A stretch of DNA of 64,000 nucleotides, from NCBI GenBank assembly GCA_021300155.1, contig JAJTID010000025.1, positions 39,844 to 103,843 on the forward strand. Reading direction: 5' to 3'. The notes under the pieces are model-generated. The model did not search any database, was not told the origin of the DNA, and was given only the letters and a program-made list of their open reading frames with translations. Positions 36,775 through 45,988 of the stretch are shown here, piece by piece. Each line of letters starts with the position of its first letter. Within the stretch, counting starts at the first letter, position 1. The stretch is from Pirellula sp. (GTDB lineage Bacteria > Planctomycetota > Planctomycetia > Pirellulales > Pirellulaceae). The position numbers and the translations under genes are program-made.

Positions 36775-37759
36775 TCCCGAAGCCATTGCTGGGTGGACCT
36801 AATTGAGGCAAAGCAATCTGGGTCGGCAGCCCGATGGGAGTTGGCTGATTGAAGATCGGCTTTGTCGTGATCGTTGGGACAGTTGGAGTAGTGGGCGTTG
36901 GAACAACAATGTCTTGTGGTGTTCCAGCTGTGGGTGGCACCACCGAGTTCATGATAATGGGTCGATCGAACGCAGCATCTTCACGGGCGATCTGTTCTGC
37001 CTTGATTGCTTCTAGTTTCTCTAATGCCGCTGCCAGATCGAGTGCGCCGGAAGGGGTACGAGCAACTGCGGATCGGTGCGGCACGTTGATCGTAGTGATT
37101 CCGATGCCAGGTTGACGCGGAGAATGCTGAACTGCGTTGGTCACCTCGGATTTCTGCCCTTTGGTAAAGGTCGCGGCTGCTTGGGCAATACTATCGGACT
37201 CGGATACTCTAGGCTTACCCGGTAAATTCAGTGTAGCTGCTGCGCCTCGAACCATTCTTCCATCTTTGGCTATGAACGTCGGAATCAACATGATCTTTTT
37301 CTGATCGCCAGGAGCCGCGTCCCATGGAATCCAGACACTGTAGGAAGCACCTAGTTGGCTTTCTGAGAAATGCGAAGTGAGCTGTTCCGCAGTGAATTTA
37401 AATCGCTTGGTCGCCTGGTTCAAATCCATCGAGTCGCTTGTTCCATGCGTATCATCAAAACCATAAACCATCAATTCACCGTCGACCGGTATCGCTTGGG
37501 TCTTCTCATTGTAGAAATAAAAGCGACCACCAAATCCCCTCGTTGCAGGTTTTCCAGGAACCGTCAACAGATCATAGGCCCAAGTGACATTTACCGCCTG
37601 TGGAACTTGGTATTCCTTCTTCTTGAAGGAATACCAACTTTTGTCCTTCTTTTTCTTCTTCGTGTCGGTTTCAGTGAACGAAGCACAGCCGGTCAAGGTC
37701 ATTGCGCCCAGTAGTACAATTATTCCGATGGAGCGATATTCACGAGATAATTTTTTCAT
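36647..37759 (-). CDS. Lipoprotein encoded with the secretin
   Basis: A 370-residue lipoprotein. The ATG at 37759, the second in-frame one, is preferred because the first has no spaced Shine-Dalgarno site; GGATGG lies about eight bases before it. The lipobox LTGC puts the lipidated Cys near residue 25, followed by a strong Lys stretch (TKKKKKDKSWYSFKKK). Residues about 45-200 look like a compact beta-rich domain (NVTWAYDLLTVPGKPATRGF, VDGELMVYGFDDT). The C-terminal 130 residues are Pro-rich and disordered. It starts 42 bases after the secretin stop, so it is co-transcribed and may be a secretin assembly or anchoring factor. Its last 43 codons overlap the BON gene on the other strand. Confidence 0.75.
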   Translation of the reverse strand: MKKLSREYRSIGIIVLLGAMTLTGCASFTETDTKKKKKDKSWYSFKKKEYQVPQAVNVTWAYDLLTVPGKPATRGFGGRFYFYNEKTQAIPVDGELMVYGFDDTHGTSDSMDLNQATKRFKFTAEQLTSHFSESQLGASYSVWIPWDAAPGDQKKIMLIPTFIAKDGRMVRGAAATLNLPGKPRVSESDSIAQAAATFTKGQKSEVTNAVQHSPRQPGIGITTINVPHRSAVARTPSGALDLAAALEKLEAIKAEQIAREDAAFDRPIIMNSVVPPTAGTPQDIVVPTPTTPTVPTITTKPIFNQPTPIGLPTQIALPQLGPPSNGFGTIGFAGAQLAPQVSNGQQFHSSPSQPQAPASGLALQSFYPTP

Positions 37760-37813
37760 TTGGCTTACCATCCTTGGTAGTCTTGGAGATCCAGCTAGTG
37801 AGTCGAAAATGGA

Positions 37814-40800
37814 TTATCTACTGCCTTGATTGGCTACGCGTGCATTCGGGCCAACAGGCTGATAAGACGCTTGGCTAACTCCGTTTGTCATCTGTTGCCC
37901 GTTTGCCGGTGGGAGTTGGTACGAGGAGTTTTGGATGGGTGTTGCCGTGTTGACTGCAGGACCGATGTTGCTTCCCTCCGGTGAGTTTCTCAAAAGAGTC
38001 CGCCCAGCACCTGGCTCACTCATCACCGGCACTTCTTGAATCGAGGATGGCATAACCTCTGGTTCGCCCATTAACAAGTTGGGGTTCTGGTTTGGGTCGA
38101 ATTCAGCAGTGGGTTGCATATCAGGGAAAATGACAGGAGACGCAGCAGGTCCCCAGAGCCCGTTCCCAGGAGACAAACCGACATCGCCATGGATGTTGAG
38201 AATGTCTGCCATACACCAGCTCATACGCGACGATTCGACTTGTTTGATCAGATCCAATTTCGCTGCGTCATTCGGATTGATGAGACGCGGTGTCATGATT
38301 ACGATCAGCTCTGACCTGCTTTCGGCTTCTGAGTCAAAACGGAACAGCATTCCCGCGACTGGAATATCGCTAAGCCATGGAACTCGGCGCGCTCGAGTAC
38401 TGCGAGTCTTCTGAATCAATCCACCGAGGACAACCGTTTGAGCGTCGTAAGCCGTTACTCGAGTTTGAAGCAATGTACGGTTGATGATTGGCGATAGAAT
38501 TGCTTCGCCGTTTGGACCGAAGCCTACAGGAACTCCGTCGTCCACATTCCCAAGAACAGACCGCTCTACAGCAACGATCATGTTGATCAAGCCGTCTTGG
38601 TTTGTCCGCGGTTGAATCTGCATTGTCAAGCCGACATTTGCTTCGCCGACTGTATTGTTTTGAGCCCCGAACTGGGTGGCTCCTGTACTCGTAACTCGAG
38701 GAACGCTCTGCCCAATCGACACAACCGAGACATTGTTATCAATGGTTAGTAGATTCGGTCGTGACAATATCTGAAGTCGGTTGGCATCTTGCAGAGCTCG
38801 AAACAATATATTGACCGATTCGCTACCCGCTGCCAGAACTAAACCGCCATATCCGAGTTGCGAATTCGCTCGTCCCATATTGAATCCCGTTATACCTTGG
38901 CCAGCAAGGTTTTGCGGGCGTCCTGCAGTAACCGCATTGCCCGGAGGCGGGGTCGCAATATTGAATGCCGGACTTGGAGTACTACCACCACCTAACGTCC
39001 CTCTCGATGCACTCCCGCGATCGAAGAGAAGTGAATCTTGAAGACCGAATTCGGTCCCCATCTCGAAGTTGTCATCAAGTGTTACTTCTGCCACGAGCAT
39101 TTCAACCGCGATCATCGGTAATTGACGATCCAGTTGCGTTACCACTTGCCGTATCTGATCCATGTAACGAGGAGTTGCACTGATCAGAATGCTGTTGGTC
39201 GATGGCTCAGAAGCGATAAAGACCTCCCGATCAAACTGCTCGACCACACTAATCAGCGCTCCCCCCTGACCGTTGGTCGCCTGACGCTGTTGCTGAAGAA
39301 ACTGTCGTTGTGTATTGAGCAGTTGAGTCAAGGCAGTTGTCACAAAATCTGAAGTTGTGTTCCGCAGCCACACGACTTCGTTTGAACGCTGTGAACCTGC
39401 CTTATCGTCAAGTCGATACAGAACCGCTTCGATCACCTCTAGGTCTGATGCGGAACCAGATGCGATAATGGAATTCGTTCGATTGTCCGTCGACAATCGC
39501 AATGGAACCAGCGAGTTTTCTCCACCCGTCGTGAGGTTGGCCAATCCGAGCAACCCTAGCGTGACCGCATTCTGCGCTCCGGCACCTGTGGCGGTTGTGG
39601 GCTGAATACCGAATATCTGCTGCAATGTCGTTGTCAGGCTGGTAGCATCTCCATTGATGACAGGAAATACCTTGATGCGGGCTTCTGTGTTGGGCAATTG
39701 ATCAAGTTGTTCAATCAACGCTCCAATCAATGGCATGCTCTTAGCTGGCGCCCGAACCACCAACGCGTTGATACTCGGGCTATTCGTGACTACGACCCCT
39801 GACAAAATCCCTGAGTCAACAGTCTTTCCGTTTTCATCGCGTGGCGCAACGGTTAGCTTCGCACTTGGCGTTCGAGGTGCTCCGGTTGCGCCTTGACCGC
39901 CGCCCTGCTGGTTGCCTTGCTGTCCTTGCCCCTGTGTCGCGGCTCCACCGATCGACTGGCCGCCGATGGCATTCGCCAAGATCGTTTGCAATTCAGACGC
40001 GACCGCGTTCTTGATCGGGAAAATCTTGATCTGGCTCTCTGCCGATGTCGATTCTACGTCGATCTGCTGGATCAAATTGGCGACTTCTGCTAAGTCTCTC
40101 GGTGATGCCTGAACTATAAGTGAATTGGTTCGGCCGTCGGCAACCACTTTGACGCGCGTATTGAGTCCCACTCGATCCGTTGTACCAGCACCCGCGCCCG
40201 TGGTTGCTCCATCAGAGAAAAAGTTCTGAACGAGTGTGACCGCATCCAGCGACGAAGTATGCAGCAGATTAAATACTCGCAACTGACTATTCGGATCGAG
40301 AGGCGTATCCAATTTGTCAATCAAGTCGATGAGACTCTTCATCGCCTCTTTTCGACCGATCAATAGCAGAGCGTTCGGTTGTCCGAGGGCCGTGATATTT
40401 ACTGATCCTTGGCGTGGCTGAAAGACATCGGTGTTGATTTGTCGAATGATGACTTCGAGCGCTTGGCTGTTGACATGCTTGAGCATTTTCAACTCGATGT
40501 CAGGCTGTGTTTCCGCACTCTGCTTTTTGATCTTGTCGATAACTTCTAAGACTCGTTCTACGTCTTTCTTCGCACCCTTGACGATCACGAGACCCATTTC
40601 GTTGACGAACGAAATGTCGACTTCGCCGATCAATCCAGTGCCTGCAATACCTTCCGGCGTTCCGATCGCCATCGCTTGATCGCCTGGTCGCCCTTGACCT
40701 AATTGCGCGACACCCGTCTCGTCTTCTTGCGGATTGTTACCTTGTTGTTGATAGCTGGCGAATCGAACCAGCTTGACAGCGCGTTCAATGCGCTCAGGTG

Positions 40801-41485
40801 TCGCTGGGTTCATGGGAACGATCTGTGTCGGACGATTTGGATCCGATTGTCCAAGATCGATTGCTGCAATCACTTGATTCCATGCAAGAACACTCGATGG
40901 AGTTCCTGACAATCGGACGGTTCCCGAGGGTCGTTCGATTTGCATCAATTCTTGCGGGCCAGATTGGGTTACCATTCGCAAGCTAACGACACCATTGCCT
41001 AATTCGACTGTGGTCATTCGATTGCCAGCGAGTCGTCCAATGGCTTCTTCGAATTGTTTCGAGGAAACCTTTTGAAGCTTGTAGTTCGTTTGCTGGATAA
41101 CGACCGGCGCGTTCGGTCTCGAAGATGGATGATTTGCTCGAACGTTGGCAACGAACTGACCAATGGCTTGCTGCTGAGCTTCGGGAGCCAAAACCATCAA
41201 CCGACCAGTTCCGGGCTCGGTCGTCACTCGTATTCGTTTGTCCGAGGCATATTGTAGCTGTAGTTGTGCAGCAACCGTTCCAATAGCATCTGTCGGAAGA
41301 TCGTAGATTTGCAATCTCGCATCAATAACAGCATTGCTAGCAGGCAAGCTTGCGCCGCCGTTTGTTGGCATGTTGCCACGCCCTGCAGTCGTCGGGATCT
41401 GCCCGAGCGTCGACGAAACGAACGCGACTGACGCGAGCATTGTTACCGTGTTACGAGCAAAACCCAGGAAAAATGTCTTTTTCAC
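37814..41485 (-). CDS. Secretin (GspD/PilQ-type), large
   Basis: A 1223-residue outer-membrane pore protein of type II/IV secretion. The GTG at 41485 is chosen over the open frame to 41539: AAGGA precedes it by eight or so bases and the signal peptide (KKTFFLGFARNTVTMLASV...SSTLGQ) follows. After a ~60-residue N-terminal region come a series of NX/N-type alpha-beta repeats (VIDKIKKQSAETQPDIELKM, LRVFNLLHTSSLDAVTLVQN, IKIFPIKNAVASELQTILAN, IKVFPVINGDATSLTTTLQQ), then the beta-barrel domain, VPRVTSTG and RTLLQTRVTAYDAQTVVLGG, with VPWLSDIPVAGMLFRFDSEA as the family end signature. The repeats make it about twice normal length. Other secretion genes are not in the window. Confidence 0.92.
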   Translation of the reverse strand: MKKTFFLGFARNTVTMLASVAFVSSTLGQIPTTAGRGNMPTNGGASLPASNAVIDARLQIYDLPTDAIGTVAAQLQLQYASDKRIRVTTEPGTGRLMVLAPEAQQQAIGQFVANVRANHPSSRPNAPVVIQQTNYKLQKVSSKQFEEAIGRLAGNRMTTVELGNGVVSLRMVTQSGPQELMQIERPSGTVRLSGTPSSVLAWNQVIAAIDLGQSDPNRPTQIVPMNPATPERIERAVKLVRFASYQQQGNNPQEDETGVAQLGQGRPGDQAMAIGTPEGIAGTGLIGEVDISFVNEMGLVIVKGAKKDVERVLEVIDKIKKQSAETQPDIELKMLKHVNSQALEVIIRQINTDVFQPRQGSVNITALGQPNALLLIGRKEAMKSLIDLIDKLDTPLDPNSQLRVFNLLHTSSLDAVTLVQNFFSDGATTGAGAGTTDRVGLNTRVKVVADGRTNSLIVQASPRDLAEVANLIQQIDVESTSAESQIKIFPIKNAVASELQTILANAIGGQSIGGAATQGQGQQGNQQGGGQGATGAPRTPSAKLTVAPRDENGKTVDSGILSGVVVTNSPSINALVVRAPAKSMPLIGALIEQLDQLPNTEARIKVFPVINGDATSLTTTLQQIFGIQPTTATGAGAQNAVTLGLLGLANLTTGGENSLVPLRLSTDNRTNSIIASGSASDLEVIEAVLYRLDDKAGSQRSNEVVWLRNTTSDFVTTALTQLLNTQRQFLQQQRQATNGQGGALISVVEQFDREVFIASEPSTNSILISATPRYMDQIRQVVTQLDRQLPMIAVEMLVAEVTLDDNFEMGTEFGLQDSLLFDRGSASRGTLGGGSTPSPAFNIATPPPGNAVTAGRPQNLAGQGITGFNMGRANSQLGYGGLVLAAGSESVNILFRALQDANRLQILSRPNLLTIDNNVSVVSIGQSVPRVTSTGATQFGAQNNTVGEANVGLTMQIQPRTNQDGLINMIVAVERSVLGNVDDGVPVGFGPNGEAILSPIINRTLLQTRVTAYDAQTVVLGGLIQKTRSTRARRVPWLSDIPVAGMLFRFDSEAESRSELIVIMTPRLINPNDAAKLDLIKQVESSRMSWCMADILNIHGDVGLSPGNGLWGPAASPVIFPDMQPTAEFDPNQNPNLLMGEPEVMPSSIQEVPVMSEPGAGRTLLRNSPEGSNIGPAVNTATPIQNSSYQLPPANGQQMTNGVSQASYQPVGPNARVANQGSR

Positions 41486-41645
41486 GTCCCGATTCCTTCC
41501 AGTGAATGATCGGCGAACCGTTCGCGCAGGTCGCCACAATCCGGTTCATCGGTATTTCAGGGAAAGCCTCTTCAACCAAAACAGTTTCACTGCGCGTTAA
41601 AATTTAACCTTTCGAATTGCTAGCCAACGAAAACAAGGATCGAGG

Positions 41646-43985
41646 ATGACATTGAGATATAGTCGCCGAAGGAAGAGCCAGTTCGCATGGGCCAGTCATT
41701 GGCTGACCAGGTGCGTGGTTTTGGCTGCCATCGCTATTGCGTGTCCCTCAGCGCACACGCAAGTCTCGCTTAACGGGCAATATGCTGACACAGAACCACT
41801 GGATGAAATGGGCGATGCCGCTGCACGCATGCTCGAAGGTGTCGATCGGTTCCTGGACAAACAACTGGAACAATCTTCGAAAGCAAGCGTTCGCAGTTGG
41901 CCAAAACCTCAAGCGAAACCGACTATCCCCGAAAAAGCAAAGGAACTCTACGTCCGAGAAACAAAAGCGTTAAGAACGATTTTGGCCGAACGCATCGGAT
42001 TGGTGGATGTGCGCTCAACCGATACGAGTCTCGTTCAGCAAAGTGCATTTGGTAAAGATCCCTATCAATTCCACAACGAGGCCTTCACGATCTATGAAGT
42101 CGCATGGAACGTATACCCGGGAGTGCAAGCGTCGGGCCTCGTTGTCCAACCGAAGGAAGTACGATTCTGCGCATTGGCAATTCCAGACGCCGGGCAAATG
42201 CCCGAAGAGTTGTGTGGTGCGCAATCCTCAAGTGTTAACTACGCCCTAGGACTTGCATCAAGTGGCGGGTTGGTAGTGATCCCGACGGTGATAAGCCGAT
42301 CGGAAAGTGCCCGCAGCGGACGATCCGTTCTCACAGACCAGGAGTATCTCTATCGTTCAGCCATCGTCCTAGGACGGCACGTTTTAGGACATGAAGTTGC
42401 AGTTGTGCAATCTGCGGTAGATTCGATCAAAAGACTTAATCCCGATTTACCGATAGGCATTGTCGGTTGGGGGGAAGGTGGTTGGATCGCATTGCATTCT
42501 GCAGCAATCGACGAGCGCATCGACGTTGCTTTGGTGTCGGGACATTTCGCCCCGCGGAACAGGATTTGGCAGGAGCCGATGCACCGAAACATCCACGGAT
42601 TGCTACCTCACTTTAGCGATGCGCAGTTAGCAGCACTCGTAGCCCCTCGCAAACTCGTCGTTGATCTATCCCCTGGTCCAGAAGTGGTCATTCAAGGAAA
42701 TGGAGCCGCGCCTGGTCGAATCACGGGCCCGACATCCGCCGAGGCATTGGAGGAACTCCGCCGAGCCAGCGAGATGCTGTCTCCATGGGATCTGCAAAGC
42801 TCCATCGAACAGGTTCAATCTGATGTTCGTACAGGCCAACCCTCTTTAACATCTTGTAATAGGTTTGTTTCGTTGTTGCGAAAAGCCACAGCATCCATGG
42901 AAACAGTTCAGGCATCGTTAAACCTCGGCGATTGGTCTCACTCAATGCCAAGCGATATCCGTCGAAAGGAACAATTGGACATGTGGGATCGCCACCAGCA
43001 GCGAATCCTCGACTCTATTCACTTAGAACGGAATCGATACTGGTCGAAACTCGACACTTCTAGCCTTGCGAAGTTTCAAGATACCGTCGGGTCTTATCGA
43101 GACACGTTTCGCAATGAGATTATTGGTACTTGGAACATACCGAAGATGCCGATGCGAGCACGATCTCGTCTCATCGATACCAAACCAGGTCTCATATCTT
43201 ATGAAGTGGAGATCGACGTCTACGAAGATATCATCGCCCAGGGGATTCTTATCTTGCCACCAAACAACCAAGCTGAACACAAACCGTGCGTCGTGTTCCA
43301 ACATGGACTCGAGGGGCGTCCCATGGATACGATTGTTGGCGATCATCCTGCCTATCATGATGTCGCTGCTCGATTGGCGATGGAGGGTTACGTCGTATTC
43401 GCCCCTCAGAATCTTTACTTGATGAAAGATAAGTTTCGCGTTCTGCAACGAAAGAGCAATCCGCTTGGCAAAACTCTTTTCTCGACGATGGTTGCACAGC
43501 ATGAGAGAATCGTGGACTGGCTTAGTTCAATTCCCGATGTGGATCCGAAACGCATCGCATTCTACGGGCTCTCCTATGGTGGCAAGAGTGCTATGCGAAT
43601 TCCAGCGTTGGTTCCTGGCTACTGTTTGTCGATTTGTTCCGCCGACTTCAACGATTGGGTTTGGAAGAACGCGAGCACCAACAGCCCGTATAGCTATGTT
43701 TGGACGATGGAGTATGAAATCTTTGAGTATGATCTGGGGCGAAAATTCAATTATGCGGAGATGGCAACACTCATTGCGCCACGACCATTCATGGTGGAAC
43801 GAGGTCATTTCGATGGAGTCGCTCCAGATGAACGAGTCGGCCTGGAGTTTGCGAAAGTCAATCGCCTCTACTCTGGGTTGCTTCGGTTGCCTGAGCACAG
43901 CAGGATCGAATGGTTTCCTGGCCCACATACGATCCATGGTAAAGGCACCTTTGAATTTCTCGCAAAGCACTTGAAAACGGAATGA
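41646..43985 (+). CDS. Tandem alpha/beta hydrolase with one degenerate and one intact domain
   Basis: A 779-residue exported protein (signal peptide 1-37, ending AHTQ). The C-terminal half has a complete alpha/beta hydrolase triad: the nucleophile Ser643 in FYGLSYGGKSAM, an acid region in FMVERGHFDG, and His in WFPGPHTIHGKG. The N-terminal half (about 140-330) has the same overall layout (GLVVQPKEVRFCALAIPDAG, VIVGWGEGGW), but the nucleophile is replaced by Glu277 (GWGEGG), so it is probably inactive. The fold around the active domain resembles acetyl-xylan esterases or dienelactone hydrolases. Substrate is unknown; a carbohydrate ester is a reasonable guess. The gene starts 160 bases from the secretin start in the opposite orientation. 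Confidence 0.88.
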   Translation: MTLRYSRRRKSQFAWASHWLTRCVVLAAIAIACPSAHTQVSLNGQYADTEPLDEMGDAAARMLEGVDRFLDKQLEQSSKASVRSWPKPQAKPTIPEKAKELYVRETKALRTILAERIGLVDVRSTDTSLVQQSAFGKDPYQFHNEAFTIYEVAWNVYPGVQASGLVVQPKEVRFCALAIPDAGQMPEELCGAQSSSVNYALGLASSGGLVVIPTVISRSESARSGRSVLTDQEYLYRSAIVLGRHVLGHEVAVVQSAVDSIKRLNPDLPIGIVGWGEGGWIALHSAAIDERIDVALVSGHFAPRNRIWQEPMHRNIHGLLPHFSDAQLAALVAPRKLVVDLSPGPEVVIQGNGAAPGRITGPTSAEALEELRRASEMLSPWDLQSSIEQVQSDVRTGQPSLTSCNRFVSLLRKATASMETVQASLNLGDWSHSMPSDIRRKEQLDMWDRHQQRILDSIHLERNRYWSKLDTSSLAKFQDTVGSYRDTFRNEIIGTWNIPKMPMRARSRLIDTKPGLISYEVEIDVYEDIIAQGILILPPNNQAEHKPCVVFQHGLEGRPMDTIVGDHPAYHDVAARLAMEGYVVFAPQNLYLMKDKFRVLQRKSNPLGKTLFSTMVAQHERIVDWLSSIPDVDPKRIAFYGLSYGGKSAMRIPALVPGYCLSICSADFNDWVWKNASTNSPYSYVWTMEYEIFEYDLGRKFNYAEMATLIAPRPFMVERGHFDGVAPDERVGLEFAKVNRLYSGLLRLPEHSRIEWFPGPHTIHGKGTFEFLAKHLKTE

Positions 43986-44036
43986 GAGGTTTGGAACCTC
44001 AACATAACTTCGTAACAAGATGCCGAATGAATACCG

Positions 44037-45410
44037 TTAGGCGAGGTTGGTTCGTTTTCGAAATTGAAGATAGGAGAAGCTATGTAGTGGTAGCGTGATC
44101 AAACATGTGGTTAGCGTGTACCCCCAAACAATTCCACTGATCGAATACCAATAACCGCCGCACACAACTGCGATGAAGGTCACTGTCGAACCGACCAAGG
44201 ATGCAAATAGGAAGGGCTTTCCTTTGCGAGACAGGACGTAAAAAATCTGTGTTGCCACCCAATGATTCGCTAAGCAGCCAAACCCGAGGACGGCAATCTG
44301 CCACGGCTGTATGAAGTGATCTTCCCAACCTCGATTGGCTAAGGGTAACGCTGCGATCGCAAGAGTTGCAGACACGAACGCGGTTACGAGCAATAGGGTC
44401 GAGATAATCGCCAATCGACGCCACAGAGTGCCAGCCACCTCTCGATCTCCAGCTCCATGCATAGCAGACACAAGGGAGTACTTCGTTTGAATCCAAGCAA
44501 GCGCCATTCCTTGAATGGCAGCCGTTCCAGTGAGCGTCATACCAAGCTGCCCCGCTTCGCCTTTGCTATGGAACAAAAACAGTATGAGTGGAAAGAGCTG
44601 AGTGGCAACATGGTAGGCGATACTAATGAGTGCCATTCGCCATTGCATCGGAAGCACTTCCTTGAACCAAGACAATCCATTCGGAGTATGTTTCGATTCA
44701 GTCCAATCTATCGTGTAGCTATCCAGGTCTATCGTGTAGCTATCCAGGTCGCGTCTATGCACCACTCGCGTTAACAGGAAGACGCATGCAAATTGTACAA
44801 ATGCAGAAGTGACAAGTGTCCATGATTTAAGTTGGAGCGAAAGGGATATCCAAACAACAACTGCACCGCACGCCATTTGGATGAAACGCATACGATAAAC
44901 GCTGTTTCGAAATCCTACCCCTTCCAAAATGGCCATCAGTGGCGACAAAGCGACAGTGGCCGCAGCGACGATGCTGAGGCATAAGAGTAGCATCCAATTC
45001 TCTGTAATCGCAGACTTGGATGCCAGCATTTTCCAACCGATCACTACGGCAACTAATGCATAGATAACGCTTGCACCAAGGAACCACTTGAAGGATGCCC
45101 GGATCAATTGCCCCATTTTGCTTTTTGCAAGAACTTGCCGTTCCTCGTTCTCCGCGGTTCGAATCGCACTGATCTGATGCCCTGCTTGGCTGATCAATAC
45201 ATTCAGCAAACCCAATTCGAAGAACAACTGAATCGTCATGAGCGAAGACAAGGTGTAATACACCCCTTGCTCATCGACCGTAAGGGATCGAATGATGAAA
45301 ACCATCGTGATCGGCCCAGCCATCGCTTGCCAAATCCGTGAGGATAGTGCATAGAGCAATGTGCGGTCGATCTGAAGCTTTTCAGCAAAACGACTCAAAA
45401 AAGCAAGCAC
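44037..45410 (-). CDS. Polysaccharide-type flippase (MATE/Wzx-like) with an in-frame 21-bp duplication
   Basis: A 457-residue integral membrane protein with about 12 helices in the pattern of the Wzx/MurJ-like MOP superfamily (SSRIWQAMAGPITMVFIIRS, LLNVLISQAGHQISAIRTAE). It would move lipid-linked oligosaccharides across the inner membrane for an exopolysaccharide or O-antigen-like glycan; neighbours do not show glycosyltransferases, so the substrate is unknown. A 21-bp direct duplication has doubled the heptad DLDSYTI in an extramembrane loop near residue 225; it keeps the frame. The start codon is at 45410 with no clear ribosome site. Confidence 0.85.
   Translation of the reverse strand: MLAFLSRFAEKLQIDRTLLYALSSRIWQAMAGPITMVFIIRSLTVDEQGVYYTLSSLMTIQLFFELGLLNVLISQAGHQISAIRTAENEERQVLAKSKMGQLIRASFKWFLGASVIYALVAVVIGWKMLASKSAITENWMLLLCLSIVAAATVALSPLMAILEGVGFRNSVYRMRFIQMACGAVVVWISLSLQLKSWTLVTSAFVQFACVFLLTRVVHRRDLDSYTIDLDSYTIDWTESKHTPNGLSWFKEVLPMQWRMALISIAYHVATQLFPLILFLFHSKGEAGQLGMTLTGTAAIQGMALAWIQTKYSLVSAMHGAGDREVAGTLWRRLAIISTLLLVTAFVSATLAIAALPLANRGWEDHFIQPWQIAVLGFGCLANHWVATQIFYVLSRKGKPFLFASLVGSTVTFIAVVCGGYWYSISGIVWGYTLTTCLITLPLHSFSYLQFRKRTNLA
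44707..44748. repeat. 21-bp tandem duplication inside the flippase gene
   Basis: Two exact adjacent copies at 44707-44727 and 44728-44748 on the plus strand. Because 21 is a multiple of three, the encoded heptad DLDSYTI is doubled without a frameshift, extending a loop. Confidence 0.95.
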
Positions 45411-45523
45411 TTTATTCTAGATCCGTGAACGAAAAGTCTCCTTGAAGTTCATGCACATTGGAATGCATTGAGCCTTTCCAGTAAATAGGACCGTCGACCG
45501 TCGCCTCCCGGATCCTGACGATC

Positions 45524-45988
45524 CTAATCATCGGTGTTGGCTTGCCCTTTGATGGTGCGTTGAGCCACGTCCCAGGCGGATTCTAGATGTTTCAAGTAGT
45601 CGACTGGCTGAAGTAAATCATCGACTTCGCCTCGCATCTCGAGCAACCAACCTTCGCCATACTTGTCGACATTGATGATGGATGGATCCTCGAGCAAACG
45701 ATCGTTGATGCAGATGACTTCACCCACAATCGGTGCATACATTCCACTCTCCGCCTTCTTGCTCTCGATATTGCCAAACTCTTGTCGATGCCCAAGCTTC
45801 GCGCCAGGGACACAATCGAAGTCGATGAAGTAGATATCTTGGAGCAAACGAACCGCGTAAGCAGAGAATCCAAATCGATAGACTCCACCATCCCTCGTTA
45901 GAGCCCACATGTGATTCTTGACATACAACCGATCGGACGGGAACTCGGCGACGAACTCCCCCATCGCAAAGGTGAGCAACTCGCTCAT
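45524..45988 (-). CDS. GcvH-like lipoyl-carrier protein
   Basis: A 154-residue protein resembling glycine-cleavage H protein. The lipoylation site is visible as Lys78 in NIESKKAESGMYAPIVGEV; GcvH has ES-x-KA at this place and the flanking APIVGEV hairpin. The N-terminal part (LYVKNHMWALTRDGGVYRFG, FSAYAVRLLQDIYFIDFDCV) also follows the H-protein fold, with a longer C-terminus (up to residue 154 against about 128). GcvT and GcvP are not adjacent; instead the upstream gene is a HemN-like radical SAM protein, overlapping by four bases (ATGA). A carrier role with that radical enzyme rather than glycine cleavage is possible. Confidence 0.85.
   Translation of the reverse strand: MSELLTFAMGEFVAEFPSDRLYVKNHMWALTRDGGVYRFGFSAYAVRLLQDIYFIDFDCVPGAKLGHRQEFGNIESKKAESGMYAPIVGEVICINDRLLEDPSIINVDKYGEGWLLEMRGEVDDLLQPVDYLKHLESAWDVAQRTIKGQANTDD

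Noticed and set aside
45524..45988. Calling this a standard glycine cleavage H protein
   Set aside because: The lipoyl site matches, but the longer C-terminus, absence of gcvT/gcvP and coupling to a radical SAM gene make the specific role uncertain, so no gcvH symbol was given.
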